This document shows, piece by piece, positions 1-8,327 of a stretch of DNA of 64,000 nt. The notes under the pieces were generated by a model that was not told the DNA's origin, did not search any database, and worked only from the letters and a program-made list of their open reading frames with translations. The position numbers and the translations under genes are program-made. Source of the DNA: Aculops lycopersici (Eukaryota; Arthropoda; Arachnida; Trombidiformes; Eriophyidae); contig WNKI01000001.1 in NCBI GenBank assembly GCA_015350385.1, positions 6,543,410 through 6,607,409 of the forward strand, read 5' to 3'. Position 1 is the stretch's first letter; the number at the start of each line of letters is the position of its first letter.

Positions 1-1
1 G

Positions 2-2980
2 ACTCGACAGACTCGTCAAGCTCGAGTCTCGTTGGCTGAATCAGCAAACCAACCGGAAGCTCGAGAGTGGATACATAATTCCCATAATAATAACAACAAC
101 AACAATGATCCTCGGAATGATTATGGTACTGACGACAATATCCTACTCACACTGGGCGCCTGTTGGGACGCTCGTCAGCAACAAATGTCGGGTCATTTCC
201 GTGGACTTATCTCGAGCTTAACACTCCTGTTGGGTGGCAACGAGGACTCCTCAACTGTTGAATGTTTGGGTAGTTGCACCGAGTCTCTAGTTTCAATGGC
301 AAATGGAATGCCAGTTCACGATGAGGCGGAGGGTGATTCAAACGACCAAACAATCTCACCTCTAATGACCAATCCCTTGAAGTCGCGCCGACCAAACGGT
401 CAAAAGGTTGATAACTCACTAGTGGCCTACCAGGAGTCGCAATCGCGCATTCTATTGAGCGGTCACGATTTCTTGGATATAGAAGATGCTCTAGCTCAGA
501 TTGCGTATATCAACTGGCGCTCATTGCCCTCAATTGGAAGCCGTTACTTGAGTGTCGACACTTCCATTGAATGCGAACAGGTGGCCACCGTTTCGCCGAC
601 AATCAGTCTGAATGCTAGCGAGCCAACTTCGCAAACTAACAAGATTCAACAAGATCCGTCTCCATCTACGATTGGTTCATTCCGCATTCCAATCGAACAG
701 GTGAACGTCGAGATAAATGTGCTCCCAAGTTCTAGTTTACCTGTGATTTCTATTTCCGGAACACCTAATTTAGCCAGAGAATATGGACCTTTTCTCGATG
801 GAATTGAGCTGTTTTCCTCGATTAATTTGGGCTTGAGACGATTGATCCTCCCAAGTTCCGCATCTGAAACACCAACAAACGTCAACGGCAACAACGACAA
901 GTGGCAATCTCAGAAATCAGCACAACTTAGATCAAATTTTTCGAGCTTGACCGAGTTGGAAGAATTTGACTACATTGACGATATGGAAGCAACGTCGTCA
1001 GGTAATTTTTCAACCAAAAAGTCCAAGGTCAAGGTGAAACTGGAGCAAAGTGAGTCCACCTCAGCAAGTCATGCCTCTAATTGGCTAGAAGATGATATAA
1101 AGCCTGTTGAGGATTTGGTTCATTTGAGGGCCAGAATTGAGGCTTGCAGTGTGAGAATCTATCCGCCATTGAATGGTTTGCACGAAAGCTTGCATCTACC
1201 CCAAGATCAAATGGATAAGTTGCAATTATACTGGCGTCAAACGCTCGATGGTCTGCTAATTTATGGCTTGGATAGCGCAGAAAACTACGAGCGTTTGTTG
1301 AAGCTAATCAAGTACAAAAATCGAAGGCCAAATTTGTATAGTGAGAGAGTTTTCAAGTTATTGTGCTCAGACATGAATGGCCGACTAGTGAGCAATGAGT
1401 ACGAGCAAACCATAACTATGATCCACTTGAGGCCTGGGGATGAGCAGCAGTCCGACCAATCAATGGTCAAGCTAGATGCAAATGAGCAACAGCAGGCAGT
1501 TCCCGAGCTCACTTTGGGTGGTGATGGCAGCAGCATCAGCCGCAGCATCGGCAATAAATACGCGCACTTGAGAGTGGCGGACTTGCCTCAGGTGACTCGC
1601 TCCGGCTACGAAGAGCTAAGGTTCGGAAATTTCGAGCCAATCAAATCCTTCAAAGAGCAACACTCAACACATGTGGAGCCAACAGGAGGCGATAAATTTA
1701 ATCGAGTTGCCTTTGCCTTCTTGGTGTTTGTAGTGAGTTTAATTGCAATGATGCTTTGCGTTGCATTTGTGAATCTCCGTGAGCCATCAGCGAGCCAGAG
1801 TCCGGTGGCTGTGACAACCTCGGCCATCAACGGAGGAGACTACTGCGGCCACAAGCAACTCGCCGATGAAAGTTTGGTTGCTCTCAGCTATGATATTGAT
1901 TCAAATCCATATTACGTCGAGCAGGACGAATATGAGAATGAAGAGGAAGGAGGATACATGGACGAGGAGGAAGTGGACGATTCGGTTGCCGGTTACAATG
2001 TTGAAACTCGCGATGTCTTCGACGAGGAGCTCGTGCATCGAGGTCAGGGTGGCAAGTTAGTGGGCCACCGAAAAGGTCATTCGTGTCCAATCCATCCACC
2101 ACGAGCAAGGTCCACCGCACCGATCACCACCTGTGACTACCACGCCCACTACTGTCACCTGCACCGAAAGCGGAGGAACCTGTGTGCGGACGACGACGAG
2201 ACGAGACTCTCTTGGGACGAGCAGTTTTATAGTGACGAGGAGGAGGACAACGATATTAACGTGGATATTGAGTCCAGCTTACCCATTGCTAGAGAGACAA
2301 CAACCATTGTGACAAATCCCATGCTGCATGGTTTGGCCGCAACAAGCCAAAATCAACCCGCGAATAACATCAAGACTCTAGTGACAGAGCAGCGATCTGA
2401 TGGCAGCGGATCCAAAAGGCAGAGGGCCGTGACTCGCCTGAGCGAAGATTATTTCCCGGAAGCTCATGGGAGCGAGGAGATAATTAGCAAAGTTTACGAC
2501 CAGGTGGATCTAGTTGGGCCAATGAGACGCCGGCGAGACCACGAGGTACGCCACAAGCGGCGACCGGAAGGCGGAGGTGAACGAGGAAATGATGACAATG
2601 AGGAGGACCAAGATCAAGAAGGGTATTATTTGTCCAGCTTTTGCTCGTCAGAATCCGACGAGGACGATGATTTATCGTCTTCGTCGTCGTCATCTTCGTC
2701 GTCCACAAGCTCTCCGTTGTCCGTTGAAACTGACCTGTCCGATTTGGAATTTGCTGGGCCAACAACCTCTGTGATCAATAATCCTGAGTATCATCACCAA
2801 ATTACTACCAGAACGAGAGGAAAGAATAATGTTGAAACTAAAATTGAGGAGGAAGAAGAGGAAATGGAGTATGAACTCTACCATGATCACAACTTTCATC
2901 ATTCTTGCCTAAGGCAGCAGCAGCAGCAGAAACAAAATCTCTATCATAATCAGCCGACAAATTTGTCAAAAATCCAGTGA
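2..2980 (+). CDS. Cals: calsyntenin, C-terminal part (5'-truncated by window edge)
   Basis: Calsyntenins are type I cadherin-like membrane proteins of the postsynapse and of kinesin-1 vesicles. The frame is open from the first bases, so upstream cadherin repeats lie outside the window. The reading begins inside the LamG-like domain: the segment GACWDARQQQ, then HFRGLISSLTLLLGG, then the paired cysteines of VECLGSC match the family. The membrane-proximal domain (about residues 370-480, including ERVFKLLCSDMNGR and LVSNEYE) is also characteristic. One hydrophobic span lies at about residues 556-582 (genomic 1700-1780). The tail of about 400 residues is acidic, with a single tryptophan-acidic motif (LSWDEQFY) of the kinesin-light-chain-binding kind, TIVTNPM, an NPEY motif and a run of Ser. 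No intron is visible in 2.9 kb. The stop is TGA at 2978-2980, but see the second-frame tail directly downstream. The family call is secure; the exact C-terminus is not. Confidence 0.88.
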   Translation, partial: TRQTRQARVSLAESANQPEAREWIHNSHNNNNNNNDPRNDYGTDDNILLTLGACWDARQQQMSGHFRGLISSLTLLLGGNEDSSTVECLGSCTESLVSMANGMPVHDEAEGDSNDQTISPLMTNPLKSRRPNGQKVDNSLVAYQESQSRILLSGHDFLDIEDALAQIAYINWRSLPSIGSRYLSVDTSIECEQVATVSPTISLNASEPTSQTNKIQQDPSPSTIGSFRIPIEQVNVEINVLPSSSLPVISISGTPNLAREYGPFLDGIELFSSINLGLRRLILPSSASETPTNVNGNNDKWQSQKSAQLRSNFSSLTELEEFDYIDDMEATSSGNFSTKKSKVKVKLEQSESTSASHASNWLEDDIKPVEDLVHLRARIEACSVRIYPPLNGLHESLHLPQDQMDKLQLYWRQTLDGLLIYGLDSAENYERLLKLIKYKNRRPNLYSERVFKLLCSDMNGRLVSNEYEQTITMIHLRPGDEQQSDQSMVKLDANEQQQAVPELTLGGDGSSISRSIGNKYAHLRVADLPQVTRSGYEELRFGNFEPIKSFKEQHSTHVEPTGGDKFNRVAFAFLVFVVSLIAMMLCVAFVNLREPSASQSPVAVTTSAINGGDYCGHKQLADESLVALSYDIDSNPYYVEQDEYENEEEGGYMDEEEVDDSVAGYNVETRDVFDEELVHRGQGGKLVGHRKGHSCPIHPPRARSTAPITTCDYHAHYCHLHRKRRNLCADDDETRLSWDEQFYSDEEEDNDINVDIESSLPIARETTTIVTNPMLHGLAATSQNQPANNIKTLVTEQRSDGSGSKRQRAVTRLSEDYFPEAHGSEEIISKVYDQVDLVGPMRRRRDHEVRHKRRPEGGGERGNDDNEEDQDQEGYYLSSFCSSESDEDDDLSSSSSSSSSSTSSPLSVETDLSDLEFAGPTTSVINNPEYHHQITTRTRGKNNVETKIEEEEEEMEYELYHDHNFHHSCLRQQQQQKQNLYHNQPTNLSKIQ

Positions 2981-2981
2981 T

Positions 2982-3218
2982 CGCTGTCCAATCAATACCT
3001 ACGCCGATCCACAGGTTGAAATTGACTTAAACCTAAACAGCGCAGCAGCAGCACCACCACCACCACCAAATCAAAATGAGGCGAGTAGTTCACAGGCAAC
3101 ACTGCAAAACTCGGGTGAGCCAACCTCAATTGGCAGTGACAGCACATTGCGTTATCGGCGCCAAGCTGACGCTTCAACAAACTCACATGCGAGCAGATAC
3201 CGTGTGATTCTAAATTAG
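2982..3218 (+). other. coding-like second-frame tail after the calsyntenin stop
   Basis: Directly after the calsyntenin TGA a different frame is open for 78 codons, ending in TAG at 3216-3218, and it also reads open upstream past the stop. It reads INTYADPQVEIDLNLN, then poly-Ala/poly-Pro, then a polar Ser/Thr-rich end with RYRRQAD. That is more protein-like than expected for a 3'UTR. It has no in-frame ATG, so it would be reached only by splicing or by a one-base difference. A run of five A at 2968-2972 sits just before the stop and is a natural place for a one-base over-call. It could be the true C-terminus or chance. Confidence 0.45.
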
Positions 3219-3925
3219 ATGCAAAAAACAGGCGTCAAAATTCCGTTTGGGCAATCAGCCATGTAGCTCAGCGGTGTAATGTGATCGCAAATTTGATCAG
3301 CTGACCGTGAACTGAGGTGGAGCAAAAGAAGTCAACTCTTTCCCGCCAGACGGTCATTCAAAAAGGAAGTCTAACTTGTAAAAGTTGAAAGGCCAACCAA
3401 GCGGAACAGACTCGGACTTGATACTGCTACTCTTGCGTAACACTAACCCCGGATCTCGCTCTACCGTGGCCACGTCAATTGCAGATAGAAAAAGAAAGAG
3501 TGAGAGATGGAGGGCAAAACTCACACTTTCCCTTCCAACAAACGAGAACACCGTAAGCCTGCAACATGAGACCTCTGATTGGGAGCCGCAGAGGAACGTC
3601 ACGCGGTTGTTCGGTCATATTCTTATTCAATTTTCCATTATTATCAGTGTAAATATTAAACTTTGATTACGAAAACTCATACACCCATCGCATGTGTGTC
3701 ACATAACATGTAAAATTTCCCTCCTTTCCACCAGCTTACTTGTTAGTCTAGCTTTATTTGACCGAGTTCAGCTTGTGTAGCCTCGACCACCTGCGATCAC
3801 TGTATCATTGGCTCTTACCACCGACGCTTCAACACAACAAACAATTTTTTTCCATTACTCACCATGATTTTGTAGTTTTGATCTGTCATCCTATCTGATA
3901 ATAGGAGAACAATCCAATCGAAAAG
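3219..3925. other. intergenic stretch, calsyntenin 3' side to next promoter
   Basis: No convincing gene. An open frame covers about 3385-3666 on the + strand but lacks an ATG and resembles nothing. An ATTAAA hexamer at 3655-3660 is a possible poly(A) signal for the calsyntenin transcript. The last 200 bp lead into the promoter of the next gene. Confidence 0.4.
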
Positions 3926-3960
3926 TATAAAACTGACCTCAAAATTGTAAACTTCAGTCT
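3926..3960 (+). promoter_or_regulatory. TATA + TCAGT initiator core promoter
   Basis: TATAAAA at 3926-3932 is followed by TCAGTCT at 3954-3960, which puts the initiator A about 29 bp after the first T of the TATA box. TCAGT is the arthropod initiator consensus. The ATG of the downstream secreted-protein gene is at 4024, which gives a 5'UTR of about 70 nt. Confidence 0.7.
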
Positions 3961-4023
3961 CAACTCAAAGCCTCATCTCTAAGCCTAATTCTAGCAAACT
4001 GGGCGAATCTAAAACTCGAAATT

Positions 4024-4608
4024 ATGTCAAGACTAGGTCAAGTTCAGATACCACTCCTGCTCGTCAGCATCTCACTGGCTGCATACACTCTTGCGGGTAA
4101 GTTGTTTAATAATAATTATACACAAATCTACAGATAGTAAGTAAGTAATGAGTTATTTATAAATAATCTAACCTCAACTACAGCTCCAGCTGCAAATGAT
4201 GCTTTCTCCTCGGCCTCCACCTGCAAGCGCGAGTTGGAAAACGCCAACAAAACTATGAGCAAATGGGGAGAGAACATGGAGAATTTGGTGAATGAGGCGG
4301 ATTTACCTGTGACAATTAGAAAGAGCATTCATGAAGAGGCAAATAAAATACTGGACATGATTGAGGATTTCGGCGAGCAAGTCAAGAGTCGTCAACCAAG
4401 CGAGCTGGCCAAGGATCTTGTTTTGATAAGGAGGAGATCCAATAGAATGGCACTCGATATTTACCTGAACACTTTCGACATGCGCTGGCCACAAAACTCT
4501 CTGTCGCTTGGAGTCACTGTAGAGCGAGTGCAACAGGCTTGCCTCGACCGATCGGCAATCATGGCTTTGGAATCTCCCTCGGACCCCCTGGGACCTCTCA
4601 CAGCTTAA
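4024..4608 (+). CDS. small secreted protein of unknown function (two exons)
   Basis: Exon 1 is 4024-4096 and exon 2 is 4184-4608. They are joined across an 87 bp intron with GTAAGT at the donor and CTACAG at the acceptor, in phase 1. The product is about 165 residues. The first exon encodes a classic signal peptide: MSRLGQVQ, then a Leu/Ile/Val core, then AAYTLA. The mature part is mostly charged and probably helical, with two cysteines (STCKRELENA near the start, QQACLDRS near the end), which could form one disulfide. I do not recognise the family. The start is supported by the promoter and initiator 70 nt upstream. Its stop lies 35 bp from the stop of the convergent IRF2BP gene, so the transcripts probably overlap. 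A TATA promoter and short compact structure suggest a strongly or tissue-specifically expressed secreted product; that is inference. Confidence 0.8.
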
Positions 4609-4610
4609 GC

Positions 4611-4648
4611 ATTAAAGTTTTATGTAATGTCTAGATTAAATTATTAAA
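4611..4648 (+). terminator. cluster of ATTAAA poly(A)-like hexamers
   Basis: ATTAAA occurs at 4611-4616, 4635-4640 and 4643-4648, just after the stop of the secreted-protein gene. The last one overlaps the stop codon of the convergent gene. These are plausible poly(A) signals for the + strand gene, which would place its cleavage site inside the IRF2BP coding region. Confidence 0.35.
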
Positions 4649-7600
4649 AGGGTTTCTCACTGTGAGACACACTTCTTCTGCTACGATATCCCGGTGAAAC
4701 GGATGAGCTTCTATTGTTTCCGTTATAATTCAGGTATTTTCCACAGCGAGCCACTTCCTCGGTCACTGCAGCCGCAAGCGCCTCGCGTTCCTCTCTCGCC
4801 TGCTCCTCTGTGTCCCTAAATATGGTTTCGATTTCATTTGTCATAAAGGTCCATGGCGATGCTTCACTAGGTAAATCACACTTGAGTCCCGAGGGACAGA
4901 AAACCTTATCGCTATCCTTCTTTTGCTCCTTCAGCTCGATTCTCTGTCGCTCAATGGATTTTCTCGAACAGAAGAAGCAATACTTGTGCTCGGTGGCTGA
5001 GGGACACTGAACAAAGTGTTTGTCGTCCAATCTTTGCTCGCAAGCCTTGCATCTCAAATTGAGATTCTCAATTGTAATCTCGCCAACACCATTTCCTCCA
5101 GCTGGAGAGGGATTGGTATTAGGTTCGCCTGTTCTACTTCTCTGTTGATTTTGTTGCCCCGAACTTGAGATAGGTGGTGGTGGTGGCGGCGGCGGAGGAG
5201 GTGGCGCCAGTGGCACTTGTCGGCTCTTCTTGGTTGGTGGAGAGCTCACTGGTCTTTGGGGTGGCGGCGGCGGACCAGGCACAGGTGGCTTGTTGGATGC
5301 GGATTCTGAGGTGTGGTGTTGAGGTGGCGCCGGATAGTAGCTGCTGCAAATTTGTTGGTGGCCCATCGCTTGGGACTGATTTTGCTGCTGGTGCTGGTTG
5401 TTGGCCGGAAGTGGCTGGGGCCTTGACAAGCACATGGCTTTGGGATCGGATGAGACCGAGGAAGAGGAGGATGAGGATGAGGAGGAAGTGGGGGAGGAAG
5501 AGGATAGCGGGCAATATGGCGAATGAGTAGTTACACTGTTTGTGTGACTTGCACTTGTTGATCGCGATGCCGAGGAAGTTCCCGTGGCGCTTGATGCATG
5601 TCTACGCGCGTAGGGATCAAAAGGTGTTGAGTCGACTTGGGCGGGTTGGTTTACGAGGCGCTCGTTTGCCTTCAAAAAGGCTATCTTCTTGTTATAAGTT
5701 CTCTTGCTCATTAGTGATTTCAAAATCTTATCCTTCTTATAGGGTTCCGCCGGCGGCGGTGGTGGCGGCGCCAGTGAAGCTTGGTTATTCTCATTGTAAG
5801 CCAGCCGCTTGGAGTTGCGGGTGCCAAACTCATTGCTGTCGCCATGCTGCATCCCGGCCGGCGGCGGCGGGCTCGATCCGCGCATGCGGTAGGCTCGCTT
5901 CTGATGGGGCTTGTCCGGGATAGGCTGTTGTGGTTGCTGGCCGGAGTGGAAGCGTCGCTTCATCTGCGAGTCTGCAAGTTTCTCGCCGATTACCTGAGGG
6001 GAATCGTTGGATTCTTGGCGGAAGGACATCATCGTTGCGTTCGAGGGCGTCTGGGGCGGCGTTACTGTTGGCCGTTGGGCAGGTATGTGAGCTGATGATA
6101 TCAGCGACTTTTCACTGAGGTAACTTGAACCGGATGTTGTTGCTGTCGTCATATCGTTGTTGCTTGAGCTAAGCATCCTCCGTATACTTGCAGGACTCAT
6201 GTGTGGCATTTCAGAGGGAGTTTGTTGCCGTTGCTCTTGTTGTTGCTCTTGTTGCTGTTGCTCTTGTTGCTGTTGCTGTTGCTGTTGCTGTCGTTGTTGT
6301 TGTTGTTGTGGTGGTTGTTGGTGGTGATGGTGATGATGATGTTGCTGCGAGGTGTTGCTGTTGTTGTTCGTGGCAGTAGATTGCTGCTGACCTCCCTCAA
6401 TCAAATGGGATTTTAAACGCGACATGTGATACAATGACGGGCCACCTGTTGCGGGTAGACCATATACTTGGCTTGGCATACCACCGGAAGCTGTGCCGGC
6501 GGCCGGTGCAACTTGCTGCTGCTGCTGCTGATGGTGGTGGTAGGCCACTGCAACTCGCTGGATTTGGTAGGGGTCCAATGATGGGTAGTCGGGCGGTAAA
6601 TTACTTGAACTTGGCGACAATCTCCGTCTTTGATGCTGCATTCCATTGGGTGAGTTACTCTCTGAATGACTAGTATCAGGCGTCGTGGGCACAGTATTTG
6701 TATTTGGTGTCGTGGTAGCAGATGGCGCAAGTTGTTGCTGAGCGTGACACATTCGCGCCATATACTGGTTCCAATATGACATTTGCATCGGCCCGCCGCC
6801 CACCAGATGCGGCGGAGGTGGGTCTGGCGGAAGCGGACCAACTTGTTGTTGTGGCTGGCGAGGATTGAGTTGTTGGTGCGGCGGTAGAGGCGGGGGTGGC
6901 AGTAGTAGTGGTGTTCTTGGGGACACATACGGACTGTGTAATCCAGGTATCGAGGCAGAGGGGTTCTGATGCTGTCCTGAAGAATCCATGCCCATACCGT
7001 AGGCCGTAGAGTGGCGAATGTTTGCAGTGTTGTTGTATTGCGCCGCTTGCTGCTGTTGTTGCTGCTGCTGGGCGATATATCTACGGTTATTCAAATATGG
7101 ATCACCATTTGGCATCTGCGTAACCATTGGGTCTACATAGAGTGATGCACTTGCGCGCTGGAGAGAGTCGTGCATTTGGCGTAGAATATATGGGTTGTAG
7201 GGGTTTGGCGGAAACGGATGAGATCCATAGGCTGCAGCCGCGGCAGCGACGACGGCTGCGGCGGTCGCCGCCTGGCTTGGCGCCTGTTTCATCGGCGGAA
7301 GCGAACTCGTCAATGGCGGATGCATCAGAGTCTGATTACGGCTCATATAATAGTTGCGCGCAGCCTCTGACATCACAGCCGGAAGTGAGACGGTGGGTGT
7401 CGAGGTCATTGATGCATGATTAGTGGCTGTAGTGTGACGCATTGAGCTCGCAATCGAGGCTGAGGTTGTGCTCGTTGATTGGGCCACAGGTGTCTGGGTT
7501 TCGGTCACCGACACTGGCGTGCCACTGTAATTACCCACCTGTTGCTTTGGTTCGCTTGTTGTTGCTGTTGTTGTTGTTGTTGTGGATTTTGTTGGTTCAG

Positions 7601-8327
7601 TTTTGAGTGGAGGCAAATCCACTTGTTTGATTGGACTTGGTGATTGAATTGGCACAGGTGTATCCACATTTCTAAAGTTATATATCTCATCCTCAATTCG
7701 CCTATTGGCCGACGCCAAGCCATTGGACGTCCGATTATGATGATGGCGATCATCTTGGATAGATAAATTTTCACTCATCAGCCGCTCACTTTCTTTACTC
7801 CTCGACGATAACTCACGGGATTTGCTGGTAAAATTTTCGTTTTCACCTACTATAACAACTTGATGCTTAGGGTCTGGCATCTCAGGTATCTGCATTTGAT
7901 TTGTATTATTACTAGTTCCGCTCGAAAAATTTGAAATTTGAAGAGCCACCACTTGTGGCTCAGGACTTGCTGGCAAAACCTGTGGCAATTTAAACCTACG
8001 AGCCGCAGCTATAAGTTGCTCTACTTTATCGGGACCCTCGAAATTAACACAACCCCTGCAAACAGGCTCGCTAAACGCCCTCACTAACGAGTACTCGGCC
8101 TTTGGGGTCTCGCACAGGTAACATCTCGACTGCTGCTCAGAGTTACTCTTGTGTTGAACTTTTTGTTGGTGCTCATTCTGTTGACTGCTACAACTTACTT
8201 GATTATTATTATTATTATTAGCTGCTGCACCGTTGGCCTTTGGAGCAATTGAACCGGAAGTTGGCGAGGATAAGGCGGTCGCTGATCCTGGAATCATTGC
8301 AGCGCTAGCTGCTTGAACTTGAGACAT
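4644..8327 (-). CDS. IRF2BP: interferon regulatory factor 2-binding protein (IRF2BP) family protein
   Basis: A single exon of 1227 codons. IRF2BP proteins are nuclear transcriptional co-regulators, and both hallmark domains are present. The N-terminal IRF2BP zinc finger is at about residues 66-112 (CYLCETPKAEY, then EPVCRGCVNFEG, then IAAARRFKLP). The C-terminal RING-type finger is at about residues 1089-1170 (RCKACEQRLDDKHFVQC, YCFFCSRKSI, VFCPSGLKC, then PWTFMTNEIETIF). Vertebrate members are roughly 570-800 residues; the extra length here is low-complexity sequence between the domains (poly-Asn, poly-Gln, poly-His, poly-Pro, poly-Ser, poly-Ala). The start is the first Met (CAT at 8325-8327), 68 residues before the finger. 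A possible acceptor just upstream on the minus strand leaves room for a non-coding 5' exon. Many open frames on the opposite strand are by-products of the triplet repeats. Assignment is secure; the paralogue (IRF2BP1, 2 or L) is not decidable. Confidence 0.93.
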   Translation of the reverse strand: MSQVQAASAAMIPGSATALSSPTSGSIAPKANGAAANNNNNNQVSCSSQQNEHQQKVQHKSNSEQQSRCYLCETPKAEYSLVRAFSEPVCRGCVNFEGPDKVEQLIAAARRFKLPQVLPASPEPQVVALQISNFSSGTSNNTNQMQIPEMPDPKHQVVIVGENENFTSKSRELSSRSKESERLMSENLSIQDDRHHHNRTSNGLASANRRIEDEIYNFRNVDTPVPIQSPSPIKQVDLPPLKTEPTKSTTTTTTATTSEPKQQVGNYSGTPVSVTETQTPVAQSTSTTSASIASSMRHTTATNHASMTSTPTVSLPAVMSEAARNYYMSRNQTLMHPPLTSSLPPMKQAPSQAATAAAVVAAAAAAYGSHPFPPNPYNPYILRQMHDSLQRASASLYVDPMVTQMPNGDPYLNNRRYIAQQQQQQQQAAQYNNTANIRHSTAYGMGMDSSGQHQNPSASIPGLHSPYVSPRTPLLLPPPPLPPHQQLNPRQPQQQVGPLPPDPPPPHLVGGGPMQMSYWNQYMARMCHAQQQLAPSATTTPNTNTVPTTPDTSHSESNSPNGMQHQRRRLSPSSSNLPPDYPSLDPYQIQRVAVAYHHHQQQQQQVAPAAGTASGGMPSQVYGLPATGGPSLYHMSRLKSHLIEGGQQQSTATNNNSNTSQQHHHHHHHQQPPQQQQQRQQQQQQQQQEQQQQEQQQEQRQQTPSEMPHMSPASIRRMLSSSNNDMTTATTSGSSYLSEKSLISSAHIPAQRPTVTPPQTPSNATMMSFRQESNDSPQVIGEKLADSQMKRRFHSGQQPQQPIPDKPHQKRAYRMRGSSPPPPAGMQHGDSNEFGTRNSKRLAYNENNQASLAPPPPPPAEPYKKDKILKSLMSKRTYNKKIAFLKANERLVNQPAQVDSTPFDPYARRHASSATGTSSASRSTSASHTNSVTTHSPYCPLSSSSPTSSSSSSSSSSVSSDPKAMCLSRPQPLPANNQHQQQNQSQAMGHQQICSSYYPAPPQHHTSESASNKPPVPGPPPPPQRPVSSPPTKKSRQVPLAPPPPPPPPPPPISSSGQQNQQRSRTGEPNTNPSPAGGNGVGEITIENLNLRCKACEQRLDDKHFVQCPSATEHKYCFFCSRKSIERQRIELKEQKKDSDKVFCPSGLKCDLPSEASPWTFMTNEIETIFRDTEEQAREEREALAAAVTEEVARCGKYLNYNGNNRSSSVSPGYRSRRSVSHSEKPF
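6222..6333 (-). repeat. CAA/CAG-rich triplet tract encoding poly-Gln in IRF2BP
   Basis: On the + strand this is an array of TTG, CTG and CTC-type triplets. On the coding strand it gives a His run followed by long Gln runs broken by Glu and Arg. It is impure, so it is less prone to slippage than a pure CAG array, but length variation between individuals is likely. Confidence 0.85.

Noticed and set aside
6197..6416. Leu-, Val- and Asn-rich open frames on both strands at the IRF2BP repeat
   Set aside because: They are by-products of reading the CAA/CAG triplet array in other frames.
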